Of a stretch of DNA of 49,835 nucleotides, positions 1 to 8,495 are shown piece by piece. Source of the stretch: Sulfobacillus harzensis (lineage in GTDB: Bacteria; Bacillota; Sulfobacillia; Sulfobacillales; Sulfobacillaceae); contig NZ_JABBVZ010000020.1 of NCBI RefSeq assembly GCF_012933365.1, positions 1 to 49,835 on the forward strand, in the 5' to 3' direction. The position numbers were made by a program, and so were the translations under genes. Below the pieces are notes generated by a model. The model was not told the DNA's origin. It saw only the letters and a program-made list of their open reading frames with translations, and searched no databases. The first letter of the stretch is position 1. Each line of letters begins with the position of its first letter.

Positions 1-140
1 AGCTCTTGGAGGTCCATGGGAAGCACCAACTGGTTGGGGGCGTAGGCTTGAAAGGTCGGCCGCGGACGCGGCCGGGACTCCGAGGGCTCCCGGCGTGGGT
101 CCTCCAGAGGCCATTCCATTTGCGTGGTCTCATCCGGCAT
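1..140 (-). CDS. IS1182-family transposase, N-terminus (partial)
   Basis: The ATG at 138-140 on the minus strand follows a GGACAGGAG ribosome binding site and opens a frame that runs off the window edge. The 46 visible residues start MPDETTQMEWPLEDPRR, then a Pro/Arg-rich linker, then FQAYAPNQLVLPMDLQE. The phrase Y-x-P-N-Q-L-x-L-x-x-x-x-L is the conserved N-terminal signature of IS1182-group DDE transposases. The catalytic domain is outside the window. The family call rests on this short stretch only. It was too short to be listed as a long open frame. Confidence 0.65.
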   Translation of the reverse strand, partial: MPDETTQMEWPLEDPRREPSESRPRPRPTFQAYAPNQLVLPMDLQE

Positions 141-284
141 GACAATCGCTCCTGTCCCGAATTCTTACTTACCAGGGTACCAGAAGGGACGGAAAATGTT
201 GATCCCATGCGGTTTTTTGCGTCAATCGAGAAGAAGGAGGCTGCCCCCTCCGGGTCCGAATCTGGACCCTTTCGGGACAGCCCC
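1..284 (-). mobile_element. IS1182-type insertion sequence, left end (partial)
   Basis: One end of an insertion sequence that continues beyond the window. On the minus strand the sequence starting near position 284 reads GGGGCTGTCCCGAAAGGGTC, which looks like a terminal inverted repeat, and about 145 nt later the transposase gene begins. The boundary is inferred because the upstream reverse transcriptase reading frame loses all similarity here. The partner end and the target duplication lie outside the window, so the exact edge is uncertain by a few bases. Confidence 0.65.
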
Positions 285-1014
285 TTGCCTTCGCGGCGCA
301 CAGTCGTCTGCATAGCGGACGAATTGAATGCCCGGCACGTCTGCCATGGTGCGATCGAACTCGTCGAGGTAGATATTTCCCAACAACGGGGACGCGACTC
401 CACCTTGTGGTGTGCCGTGTGGTGTGGGGCGCACCAACCCGTCTTCGAGCACCCCGGCCCGCAACATATCCCGCACCCACCCTCGGACCGTTCCATCCGA
501 GATGCGTTCGGCGAGTTGATCCATCAGGAGTTGTTGGTCGATCGACCCAAAGAAGTCGCGGATGTCCGCATCGACCACCCAGTGGTAACCTTGTCGTAGC
601 CGTTCTTCGATGACGAATACGGCATCGTGGGCACTGCGTCCCGGTCGAAAGCCGTAGCTGTCCGGACTAAAGGTGGGTTCCCAAATGGGTTCCAGGATTT
701 GCCGTACCGCTTGTTGCGCCACGCGGTCGCGCACCGCCGGGATACCCAGTGGGCGTTGCTTCGTCGTTCCGGGCTTCGGGATAAATACCCTGCGCACCGG
801 CAAGGGCTTATAGCGATGCTCTCGCATCGCTTGCCCCAGTCGCTCTAGTTCTTCGCCGAGATGTTCGGCGAATTGGTCGCAACTTTGCCGGTCCAACCCG
901 GCAGCGCCCCGATTAGCGAGCACGGCGGCCGCCGCTCGGGTCAAGTTTGCCGGGTTCCATACTTTATCGGCGAGACTATACCATTTTTCTCACAGTCATC
1001 CTCGTTTCTTCCAT
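285..1014 (-). pseudogene. Group II intron reverse transcriptase, decayed and truncated
   Basis: The frame carries typical intron RT motifs: KWYSLADKVWNPANL, the RT core IPKPGTTKQRPLGIP, SYGFRPGRSAHDA, DADIRDFFGSID, HGTPQGGVASPLLGNIYLDE and the catalytic VRYADD. Three lesions are visible. The start MEETRMTVRK is out of frame with KWYSL unless one A is removed from the five-base T run (plus strand) at 984-988. After YADD the expected continuation LCAAKARG is found in another frame, which suggests a small deletion. The gene then ends at the insertion sequence, so the thumb (X) and maturase/endonuclease domains are lost. It therefore cannot give an active enzyme. Confidence 0.85.
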
Positions 1015-1587
1015 CTGTGCACTCGGGCGGCCCGGACGGGCCGCGGCTGTCGCTAGGTCCGAAGACCAATCTTGCCTTACCAAGTCGCACAGTCATGTCA
1101 GAATCCTGTCGAAGTGGCCGCCCTTCGCCTTCCCGTGGGGTTGTGTTGTCCCTCACGGTACTTCGCTACTATTGCGGCCTCCGACTCCCTGTCCCATCCG
1201 CCGGTGAGGGATTGGCGGTCATCGCATTGCCCCACTTTCGGCAACCGGCAGACCAGACAGGGTCTCACTGGGTCCGTACGGACACTTTCCGAGCGTGCCA
1301 TCCCTAATCACTCGACAGGGTCCCCACAGGTGTTCACCCGTTTCCATTCCCCGCTTGCGCGGGGCCGCAAAACCTGTGCGACAGTGGACTTCGCACTTTT
1401 CCGAAGGTTGGTCACCACTGCCGAGCCACCTCGGGTTCACAGTTCGTTACGGCTCGCTCTTTTGCCTCAGGCCCACCAGATTCCGGATTACTCCGGACAC
1501 CCTGCCGTTATTGGCTATCCCACTTGAACGGGGTAATTGGCAGGAGCAGGACTTTCACCTGCAAGCCTCCGTACGTGCCAGTCGCAC
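285..1587 (-). mobile_element. Group II intron (class C-like), truncated by an IS
   Basis: Read on the minus strand, the element starts at 1587 with GTGCGACTGG, close to the GUGCG consensus at the 5' end of group II introns. About 570 nt of noncoding structured RNA sequence follows (domains I-III expected here), and then a reverse transcriptase frame from about 1014. The 5' exon is exactly the terminator hairpin plus T-run of the spore-protein gene at 1618-1827, which is the insertion preference known for bacterial group IIC introns. Domain V and the 3' splice site are not in the window because the intron is cut near 285 by the insertion sequence. The intron is probably immobile. Confidence 0.75.
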
Positions 1588-1612
1588 AGAAAACCCCGGC
1601 AACTTGCCGGGG
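1588..1612 (-). terminator. Intrinsic terminator of the spore-protein gene
   Basis: On the minus strand a CCCCGGC/GCCGGGG stem with a five-base loop is followed by TTTTCT, 6 nt past the stop codon of the small acid-soluble spore protein gene. The group II intron starts at the next base. Confidence 0.85.
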
Positions 1613-1617
1613 CTTCC

Positions 1618-1827
1618 TCAGTCTTCGCGGGCGAGATCTTTCTCCGCCTTCTTAATTAGGCGCTTGACCATGTTGCCGCCGATTTTTCCGACTTCGCGGG
1701 TAGTCATGTTGCCCCACCCGCGGTCACGGATGTCATCGTCGAGGCCCAAATCTTCGGCCACCTCGTATTTCAAATGGTCAAGAGCCCGCTCGGACTCTGG
1801 AAGGAGCGGACGATGGTCATTAGCCAT
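1618..1827 (-). CDS. Alpha/beta-type small acid-soluble spore protein
   Basis: A 69-residue protein starting MANDHRPLLPESERALDHLK. It contains the family hallmark around MTTREVGKIGGNMVKRLIKK (the second SASP helix with the conserved G-x-I-G-G-x-M-V-K/R core), and the first helix reads ALDHLKYEVAEDLGL. In spore formers such proteins coat and protect spore DNA from UV and heat, and GPR protease degrades them at germination. The ATG at 1827 was preferred over an upstream in-frame TTG at 1845 because MAN fits the family start and a G-rich Shine-Dalgarno lies just ahead. A terminator follows directly. It supports assignment to an endospore former. Confidence 0.9.
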   Translation of the reverse strand: MANDHRPLLPESERALDHLKYEVAEDLGLDDDIRDRGWGNMTTREVGKIGGNMVKRLIKKAEKDLARED

Positions 1828-1866
1828 GGTAAGCCACCCCCCCAAAGCTAGCTTTCCCGCCCGCCC

Positions 1867-2649
1867 CTATCCCATCCGGGGATCACCGTCCAAGACCGGC
1901 ACCTCGATGTCGGGAATGCGCTCCAATAGGGATTCGGCTGTCAAGTGCATGTGGAGTGGGGTAAGCGTAATGGCGCCCAAATGATGTTGCGCGACGTCTG
2001 TTTCTTTATCCTCCAGGTTATCGATGCGGTCACCGGCAATCCAAAAATATTCCCGCCCCCGCGGATCGGTGGCCTTTTGAAAGTCATTCGCATACTCGCG
2101 TTGACCCAGCTTGACGACGCGGAGAAGGCGCGGACGTCCCCGGCTGAGACTGGGAAAATTCACATTGTAGACAATACCGGGGGGTGGTAGTTGAAACTCC
2201 GCACGACCTATCCACCAGCGTACAAACCGTGCGACCCACTCGAAGCCGTTGTTCTCCCCGTCCTCGAGCGACAACGCAATGGCCGGAACCCCAAGGAACA
2301 TGGCCTCCATGGCGGCCGACACCGTCCCCGAGTAGAACACGTCACGGCCCAGATTCGTGCCGTGATTGATGCCGGACAACACCAGGTCGGGGCGTTCGCC
2401 GGCCAGCGCCCCAATTCCCAGCTTGACACAATCGGCTGGCGTGCCGTTCACTCGCCAGCCGCGGCTATTGGGCCCATAGACCGCCGGCTTGGCATAGAGC
2501 GGCTTGTGCATGGTAATCGCATGCCCCATGGCACTTCGCTGCCTTTCCGGTGCCACCACCGTAATGGTGGCAACAGGTTCCAAAATACGTCTTAACGTTT
2601 GCAGTCCGCGGGCCTGGATCCCGTCGTCATTACTTATGAGAATGTGCAT
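1867..2649 (-). CDS. surE: 5'/3'-nucleotidase SurE
   Basis: 260 residues, the usual length for SurE. It starts with the metal-binding motif MHILISNDDGIQARG (N7, D8, D9), followed by APERQRSAMGHAIT and the conserved RVNGTPADCVKLG and LVLSGINHGTNLG blocks. SurE is a divalent-metal-dependent phosphatase that dephosphorylates nucleoside monophosphates and acts in the cytoplasm, generally linked to stress and stationary phase. The start lies 20 nt inside the 3' end of the dinG-like gene, so the two are probably co-transcribed and translationally coupled. Nothing looks damaged. Confidence 0.95.
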   Translation of the reverse strand: MHILISNDDGIQARGLQTLRRILEPVATITVVAPERQRSAMGHAITMHKPLYAKPAVYGPNSRGWRVNGTPADCVKLGIGALAGERPDLVLSGINHGTNLGRDVFYSGTVSAAMEAMFLGVPAIALSLEDGENNGFEWVARFVRWWIGRAEFQLPPPGIVYNVNFPSLSRGRPRLLRVVKLGQREYANDFQKATDPRGREYFWIAGDRIDNLEDKETDVAQHHLGAITLTPLHMHLTAESLLERIPDIEVPVLDGDPRMG

Positions 2650-5371
2650 GATGCTCCTCCCAAAACGCCTCGATGGTTTTTAGCAAATCGGCCTGTGACC
2701 CGGCCACCCGCGGCACCTGTTTCAGCGAGGCCAAAAACACATTGGCATAGCGCGTGCGCCCGGGCTGAATACGGGGATCAAACACGACCACTACCCCATG
2801 GTCCTGGGTGGTGCGAATGAGTCGCCCAAATCCCTGTTGAAAGCGCAATACCGCTTCTGGCAGACTGCGACGGTAGAAGGGCGACTGGCCCCGTTGAGCA
2901 ATTCGTTCCTGCTTCGCCTCTTCCAGCGGATCACCCGGAGCCCGGAAGGGCAGCCGTCCCATAATGACCACCTCAAGGTCCGATCCCGGTATGTCCACCC
3001 CTTCCCAATACGTCATAGTGCCCAACAACACCGCTCGGGGGTCGTGGCGGAAGTCACCCACCAAACGCCGCGCCGGACCATCCACCCCTTGCGCTAAAGT
3101 TCTTATATGGTACGCTTCGAGCCGCTCGCGAATGCGCCAAGCCACAGCCTCTACGGCACGATACGATGTGAGCAGCACGAGTGTACGACCCTCCCGTCGC
3201 CGTGCCGCCTCCACCACCAGGTCGGCGAGCCGTTCCCAATAGCTGTTGTCCGCCGGGTCGGGACTGTCGGTAGGGATCAAAAGCCGTGCCTGACGCTCCC
3301 AGTCGAAGGGCGATCCGACGTTTAAGGTTTTCAGCCGTTCCGCGGGAATGCCGAGGGTGGTTTGGAGATAGTCAAAACGGCCATGGACGGTGAGGGTTGC
3401 CGAGGTGAGCACGGCGCTGTCCAGGCCATCCCATAAATTCTCCCGCAAAATAGGGGCAATATCGACGGGAGCCCAACGCCACGTGGCAATCGTCTCGCCG
3501 TCGCGCCCGGTTCGCATTTCCCACCATGAGACACGCTCATCTACCACCTGCCCCCAAGCTGCCATCCCTACAGCCAGCTCCACCATGTCCTGTTGCCATT
3601 GCCGGTATCGCAGCCAGGAAGCATTTTCCGTCACATTTTGCCGCGACTGAACCTCTTGCCATAAGAGCTCCGTCTCATCCACCAATTCCCGGAAGCGGTC
3701 ATTCACCGCCTGCCACAGGGACTCAACCCCCTGCTCCTGCAACAATTCCCAGCGGGCCGGCGTCACACGCACGGCACGGCGGTCATATTCCCCCGGCGGG
3801 GTTGCCTCGGCCAGCGCTCGACCGAGGGTTTCGAGTCCATCCAGAAGCTGCTGATATCGCTCCTGAATGCTGTGCCGAACCCCCAAAAACTCCGGCGGAA
3901 GCGCGAGACGGGCCCAAATACCTGTCCGTGTGTGCATGACATCCCGATATCGGCGGCGAAATGCCTCGGCGTCCAGCTCAAATCCCAAGGATCGCTCCAG
4001 CACCTCGCCCAAATGGTGAGCCTCGTCCACGATCAGGTGCGAGAAAGGCGGCAAGACATTGCCATTGGCAGCGTGTGCGGCCAACAACGCGTGATTGACG
4101 ACCACCAAATGGCTCGACTCCGCCTGATGGCGGGCGCGGCGCATAAAACAGGGCCCAGCGAACGGACACCGGGGACCGGCACAGGCTTGACTGTCCGCTA
4201 CCACCTCGGTCCAGATAGCCCGGCCGGCCTCATTTTTCAGGGGGAATTCCTCGGCGTCCCCGATTTCGGTCGCCTCAATATAACTTAATAACGTGGCAAG
4301 GGCCCAGCGGCGTTCACGGCTCTCCCCCAGGGCTGGAGTGTCCTGGACAACTTCTGCCGCCTTAAAGAGACATAAATAACGCCCCCGCCCCTTCACCAAC
4401 GCCGTGCGAATCGGCAAGTCGCGGCTTGCCTGAGGCAGGTCCTTGCCCCAGAGTTGATCCTGCAAGGCGACGGTATGCGTCGCTACTACCACCCGCTCGC
4501 CTTGCCTCAAGGCCGTCAAAATGGCAGGTGACAGGTAGGCCAGACTCTTTCCTGTACCCGTACCAGCCTCCACCATCAAAATGTCGCCTTGGGATAAGGC
4601 GTCATCGACCGCGCGCGCCATCCGCTGTTGGCCCGGTCGGGCTTGAAAACCGTCCACCGCGTCCGCCAACGCGCCGTGGGGCGACAACCATTCCACCGGA
4701 TCCGCGGTAATTTCCACCGGCGCCAAGGATTCCGCCTGAAACAGATCAGGCTCGGGCCGATACAGTGCCGACTTTTGGGTGTGGCCCTGATCGTCGAATG
4801 GGATATCCCACCACTGCCACTCGTTTCCCAAAAAATAGGCCATATCGCGCTTCAATTCGCGAGAAAAATGGCTCATTTTATCCCGAATGGCGCGCATCAG
4901 TCGCTCCGTCATCTCGGTGTCTACCCGCGCATCGTGGAGCCGGTCGCCCTCTTCGGGAAACCAGTCTGGGAGACCATGATGCGCTCTCAAGGGGAAGGCA
5001 AGTCGACTCCACTCCAAGGTGTCCAACGACTCCGCTGCGAAAAGGCCATGGCGCGCCAAAAAGGCGAGGTCGAATGCAATATTGTGTCCCACCACACGAC
5101 CACTTTGAAGCCACTCGCGCACCGTGGGGAGAATTTCTCTGAAATCCGGAGCGGTGGCAAGATCCTCGGGACGAATCCCCGTGAGGCGTAAAATGGCGTC
5201 GGGCACCCTACGGCCTGGGTTTACCCAGGACGACCAGACGCTCCCGTCAGAGCGCCTGAGGGCCACTTGAATAATGGCATCGCGATAGGGATCAAGACCG
5301 GTTGTCTCTAAATCCACCACCACATACGGGCCCACGTGCAAAACCCCTTCAATCGCATCAATTGCCGTCAT
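2630..5371 (-). CDS. dinG: DinG-type helicase with N-terminal DEDDh exonuclease domain
   Basis: 913 residues from the ATG at 5371; an upstream extension is possible but lacks family similarity. The N-terminal domain is a DnaQ-like 3'-5' exonuclease: DLETTG (D20, E22), HNIAFD (D101) and HDARVD (H146, D151). The C-terminal part is an XPD/DinG superfamily 2 helicase with Walker A EAGTGTGKS (268-276) and DEAH (449-452). Four cysteines, C334, C397, C402 and C408, follow the C-x4-C-x5-C spacing of the iron-sulfur cluster in E. coli DinG. The expected role is unwinding and trimming of DNA repair or R-loop structures. surE overlaps its 3' end. The combination of exonuclease and Fe-S cysteines is notable, since some Gram-positive DinG proteins with the exonuclease domain lack the cluster. 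Confidence 0.93.
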   Translation of the reverse strand: MTAIDAIEGVLHVGPYVVVDLETTGLDPYRDAIIQVALRRSDGSVWSSWVNPGRRVPDAILRLTGIRPEDLATAPDFREILPTVREWLQSGRVVGHNIAFDLAFLARHGLFAAESLDTLEWSRLAFPLRAHHGLPDWFPEEGDRLHDARVDTEMTERLMRAIRDKMSHFSRELKRDMAYFLGNEWQWWDIPFDDQGHTQKSALYRPEPDLFQAESLAPVEITADPVEWLSPHGALADAVDGFQARPGQQRMARAVDDALSQGDILMVEAGTGTGKSLAYLSPAILTALRQGERVVVATHTVALQDQLWGKDLPQASRDLPIRTALVKGRGRYLCLFKAAEVVQDTPALGESRERRWALATLLSYIEATEIGDAEEFPLKNEAGRAIWTEVVADSQACAGPRCPFAGPCFMRRARHQAESSHLVVVNHALLAAHAANGNVLPPFSHLIVDEAHHLGEVLERSLGFELDAEAFRRRYRDVMHTRTGIWARLALPPEFLGVRHSIQERYQQLLDGLETLGRALAEATPPGEYDRRAVRVTPARWELLQEQGVESLWQAVNDRFRELVDETELLWQEVQSRQNVTENASWLRYRQWQQDMVELAVGMAAWGQVVDERVSWWEMRTGRDGETIATWRWAPVDIAPILRENLWDGLDSAVLTSATLTVHGRFDYLQTTLGIPAERLKTLNVGSPFDWERQARLLIPTDSPDPADNSYWERLADLVVEAARRREGRTLVLLTSYRAVEAVAWRIRERLEAYHIRTLAQGVDGPARRLVGDFRHDPRAVLLGTMTYWEGVDIPGSDLEVVIMGRLPFRAPGDPLEEAKQERIAQRGQSPFYRRSLPEAVLRFQQGFGRLIRTTQDHGVVVVFDPRIQPGRTRYANVFLASLKQVPRVAGSQADLLKTIEAFWEEHHAHSHK

Positions 5372-5414
5372 TCGGGGCACCCTCTCACAAGACTCCCATG
5401 AAAGGATGACCGCC

Positions 5415-5744
5415 ATGCCGGAAAAAAATCTCTTGGCCTCCTTTGCGAACTTGGAGGCCGCCAAAAAGTGTCAAGACGCGCTTTATGCGGCCGGCTTTGA
5501 CGTCGTTCAGGTCGACGATCTGGATCCTGCCCGCATGGACCTTCCCCATGCGCCGAACATTCAGTGGGGCCGCTATGGCTATCAGCCGCGTCGCCTAGAC
5601 GACAAATGGACCGATGCGTCGTCCTGGCAAGACAGCCACACCGGATTGATCGAAGGAGGCGCCTGGCTCTTGACTGCAGTGGTGCCCGCCGAGCGTGCCG
5701 CGGACGCCGTCCATATTATCGAACAGTATGGCGGATCTCTTTAA
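5415..5744 (+). CDS. Hypothetical protein, small alpha/beta
   Basis: 109 residues beginning MPEKNLLASFANLEAAKKCQ. The ATG at 5415 was chosen over 5406 because AAAGGA lies 8 nt upstream. The N-terminal stretch LLASFANLEAAKKCQDALYA followed by AGFDVVQVDDL resembles the start of general-stress (GSP17M/YflT-like) or ferredoxin-fold small domains, and a glycine-rich segment plus AVVPAERAADAVHIIEQYGG ends the chain. I do not recognise a function. No signal peptide or cysteine is visible. It is divergent from dinG, and its stop codon overlaps that of the convergent PHP gene in TTAA. Confidence 0.7.
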   Translation: MPEKNLLASFANLEAAKKCQDALYAAGFDVVQVDDLDPARMDLPHAPNIQWGRYGYQPRRLDDKWTDASSWQDSHTGLIEGGAWLLTAVVPAERAADAVHIIEQYGGSL

Positions 5745-6787
5745 CGCAAGTAAATAGCGTTGCTGTAGATCCAGACATCCAGCCGACGTCCCCGTCGCAA
5801 AACCACGCGCCACACCCCGGGATTGTCTACCCGATAGTCCAAGATGGTGCCCGTCATCGTCGTCATCGGATGCCCATTGCCCCAAATCTCCCAATGGACG
5901 GGTACCGGTGCTAAGCCGCGAAGCCGCCACCCTGATTTGAAGGCGGCCTCGTCACCCATCAGCGCCGTCCTGCCCTCCCCATCCTCAGCCCAAAAGCGAA
6001 ATCCCAACTCCGTCCCCGAATGCGCATTAACCAGGGCCGCTCGCCCAGCGTTCAGCGCTCCGAGCAGGGCACGTTCTGCCTCCACCCAGTCATTGGACAG
6101 GGGCTCGGCTGTATAAATATGGGTTCGAATGGCATTAAACGACGTCCGGTACGGAAAAATCTTAAGCGCCAGCTTTCGCCACCCCACTCGGGCCTGATGG
6201 GCGTCCACCCCCCCAACCCCGACCACCCGACGTTCTCGGCCTAGTTCATCCCAAAGCTGCAAGGTTAGCGGATTGGCTTCCAAGGCCCGAAACGGATGGG
6301 CTAGCGCGCATAATCCGCGTAGAATGCTGTCGACCCCGCGCGACCAATCGGACAAATGATTCCACACCTCAAGCCCAGTAAATCCTGTGATCTCACGATC
6401 CTCCCAGCGATACGAGGGGAGCCGGGCGGTAGGATTTCCAGGGTCGTCCGGATGCGCGATAAACGCTAGAGCGTGTTGGGACATGAGATGATCGATAATG
6501 GTTTGCAGCGGCATCTTGGGAGACGGCAGCTGAGCGGGACCCAGTACGAGTGTATGGTTGGTGGGGGGAGTCACCTCGGCCCCCACCAAAAAGAGCAGAT
6601 GGCCATAATAGCCAGCACCAGGGTCCATGGCGGCGCGGCGAGTGTCATGGTCCGTCAGCCAGAGTATGTCCAATCCAGCACGGGCCGCCTCCCGGATAAT
6701 CTCATGGGGTGAGCCGGTACCATCCGAGTAGCGCGAGTGCACATGCAACACAGCACGATACTCGAATAAAGACACCCGGTTAAGCAT
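5741..6787 (-). CDS. PHP-domain metal-dependent phosphoesterase
   Basis: 348 residues. The N-terminal PHP signature is clear: VLHVHSRYSDGTGSPHEIIREA (H-x-H and D) and ILWLTDHDTR, with GAEVT and later HPDDPGN and HPFRALE/GGVDAHQ histidine motifs that complete a trinuclear metal site. The C-terminal about 110 residues look like a beta-rich domain of unknown role. PHP proteins of this kind hydrolyse phosphate esters, but the substrate cannot be told here. Its ATG lies 8 nt inside the thioesterase gene, making it the last gene of the SAM-salvage operon. Fusion to polymerase or HisJ is excluded by length and content. Confidence 0.85.
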   Translation of the reverse strand: MLNRVSLFEYRAVLHVHSRYSDGTGSPHEIIREAARAGLDILWLTDHDTRRAAMDPGAGYYGHLLFLVGAEVTPPTNHTLVLGPAQLPSPKMPLQTIIDHLMSQHALAFIAHPDDPGNPTARLPSYRWEDREITGFTGLEVWNHLSDWSRGVDSILRGLCALAHPFRALEANPLTLQLWDELGRERRVVGVGGVDAHQARVGWRKLALKIFPYRTSFNAIRTHIYTAEPLSNDWVEAERALLGALNAGRAALVNAHSGTELGFRFWAEDGEGRTALMGDEAAFKSGWRLRGLAPVPVHWEIWGNGHPMTTMTGTILDYRVDNPGVWRVVLRRGRRLDVWIYSNAIYLR

Positions 6788-7187
6788 CAGCCGGCGGCAT
6801 AAATCGCCCCTCGGCGCTCACCAGGCGGCCTCCGTCGGCATCCTCAATCACGGCCTCGGCTACCATCAATCGGCGACGAAAAGAGATCAAATGTCCGACC
6901 ACGGTAAGGCGCTCCCCGATACGCGCTGGCGCATGGTAGCGGACTTTCAGTTCTGCCGTCATGGGATAGAGGGTCTCATCGTGCTGGTGAATCACGTGCC
7001 ACATGGCATCATCCACGATACCTGCTAAAATGCCGCCGTGAACGACGCCTTCAAATCCCTGATAGGGCGGATTAATGACGGCACTGGCGCGCACCTCCTG
7101 GGAATCCCCGGAAAACTTGAGGTGCAAGCCTGGCACATCGGAGCCACACACGAAACACACATTATTATCCCAATCGAAACTCGCCAT
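6780..7187 (-). CDS. PaaI-like hotdog-fold thioesterase
   Basis: 135 residues. The core GFEGVVHGGILAGIVDDAMW is the hotdog-fold thioesterase helix with the H-G-G motif, followed by the strand segment AELKVRYHAPARIGERLTVVG. The N-terminus NNVCFVCGSDVPGLHLKF has the C-F-x-C-G phrase common in acyl-CoA thioesterases of the 4HBT/PaaI type. It is expected to hydrolyse acyl-CoA thioesters in the cytoplasm; the substrate is unknown. It overlaps the mtaD stop by one base (TGATG) and the PHP gene by 8 nt, so the operon link is strong, although the biochemical link to SAM salvage is unclear. Confidence 0.85.
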   Translation of the reverse strand: MASFDWDNNVCFVCGSDVPGLHLKFSGDSQEVRASAVINPPYQGFEGVVHGGILAGIVDDAMWHVIHQHDETLYPMTAELKVRYHAPARIGERLTVVGHLISFRRRLMVAEAVIEDADGGRLVSAEGRFMPPADA

Positions 7188-8485
7188 CAGTGCTTGGCCC
7201 CTTCCCGCATTAGCCGCTCTCCCCGTGCCTTGGCTTCACGGATGACCTCCGCCTCGTCAAAGGTGGTAATAATACCCTCTTGTAAAACGATGCGACCGTT
7301 GATCACCACATAGCGGACATCGCTTCCGACGGCTGAATAAACAAGATTGGCCACGACGTCCCATTCTGGGGTCATATGGGCCTGATTCCCGTCCACAACA
7401 ATGAAATCGGCCGGCGCCCCCTCGGCGATACGCCCACCAGGGTGACCCAGCACCTCAGCCGTTCCCCGGGTGGCTGCCCACAGCGCCTCGGCGGCGTGAA
7501 ACCCCTCGGGTCGACCTTCGGCGATTTTCTGCAGCCAAGCCATGGCCTTCATTTCTAAGAACATATCCAAGCTATTCGTAGATGTCGCGCCATCGGTCCC
7601 GAGCCCCACGGGAATGTGGGCCTCCTTCAGCATCGCGTAGGGCAATATCCCGTTGCCCAGTTTGGCATTGGATACCGGACAGGTGATCACTCCGCCGGTC
7701 ATTCCCTGTAAATACGGCAGATCCTCTTCGCCAATAAACACGCCGTGGGCTATTAACGTCCGGGATGCAAAAATCCCCGCTTCTGAGGCCAACTGCACGG
7801 GCGTCCTCTGATAACGCTCTTGAAGCTGCTTCATTTCGTCGGCGGACTCGCTCAAGTGGATATGAATGCCCACACCGGCCAATTTCGCTGCCTCGGCAAC
7901 CCGCTCAAGATATTCTGGGGGACATGTATACGGGGCATGAGGGCCAAGCATCGTCACGATGCGTCCCTCCGCCTTTCCCTGCCAATCTCGGGCAAAGGCA
8001 ACCGCCTGATTAAGCTTCTCGCCCTCAGGATCCTCCAGGCCAACCAGTCCACGGGAAATCCAAGCGCGCATTCCGGCCGTCGCTATTGCCTCGGCGGTGG
8101 CCTCCACCTCGAAGTACATGTCGGCAAAGCCGACCGTACCGGACCGGATCATCTCCGCAGCGGCCAACAGCGAGCCAACACGGATATCCTCCGCGGTCAG
8201 CCGATTTTCCACAGGCCACACATGCTGCGTCAGCCACTCAAAAAACGGACTGTCATCGGCCATACCCCGCATAAGGGACATGGCCGCATGGTTGTGGCCA
8301 TTTAACAGACCGGGCAGAAGAATGCCATCCGGCACCACGATTTCCTGTTCTAGGGGCCCCTGATATCCGTCTGGAGACCCAGCATAAGAAATCTGGCTGC
8401 CCTCATACACCACGGCGCCAGGACGAAAAACTCGGTTCTCATCATCCATGCAAATAAGCGTTCCCGCTGTCACCTTGACTGCCAC
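7187..8485 (-). CDS. mtaD: S-adenosylhomocysteine / methylthioadenosine deaminase
   Basis: 432 residues, an amidohydrolase-superfamily deaminase of the MtaD/SsnA type. Metal ligands are visible in LLNGHNHAAMSLMRGM (H-N-H), HIHLSES, LIAHGVFI and GLGTDGATSTNSLDMF, and PVSNAKLGNG is the family phrase. It converts SAH to S-inosylhomocysteine and MTA to methylthioinosine. The start is GTG at 8485, with AGGGGGG 6 nt upstream and the frame beginning VAVKVTAGTLICMDDE. It sits between ahcY and a thioesterase in the SAM-salvage operon. A guanine or chlorohydrolase-like activity is the alternative, but the neighbours favour MTA/SAH. Confidence 0.92.
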   Translation of the reverse strand: MAVKVTAGTLICMDDENRVFRPGAVVYEGSQISYAGSPDGYQGPLEQEIVVPDGILLPGLLNGHNHAAMSLMRGMADDSPFFEWLTQHVWPVENRLTAEDIRVGSLLAAAEMIRSGTVGFADMYFEVEATAEAIATAGMRAWISRGLVGLEDPEGEKLNQAVAFARDWQGKAEGRIVTMLGPHAPYTCPPEYLERVAEAAKLAGVGIHIHLSESADEMKQLQERYQRTPVQLASEAGIFASRTLIAHGVFIGEEDLPYLQGMTGGVITCPVSNAKLGNGILPYAMLKEAHIPVGLGTDGATSTNSLDMFLEMKAMAWLQKIAEGRPEGFHAAEALWAATRGTAEVLGHPGGRIAEGAPADFIVVDGNQAHMTPEWDVVANLVYSAVGSDVRYVVINGRIVLQEGIITTFDEAEVIREAKARGERLMREGAKH

Positions 8486-8495
8486 CGAATCCCCC

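Noticed and set aside
6-599. Long plus-strand frame at the left edge
   Set aside because: It is antisense to the reverse transcriptase and transposase, with no similarity or ribosome site.
989-997. TGA upstream of the KWYSL segment of the reverse transcriptase as Sec codon
   Set aside because: Removing one A from the poly-A run gives a normal intron RT start; no redox motif and the gene is decayed.
1081-1090. Second GTGCGACTTG (minus strand) as an alternative intron 5' end
   Set aside because: It lies inside the structured intron part; only the copy at 1587 abuts the terminator, and it leaves a suitable length for domains I-III.
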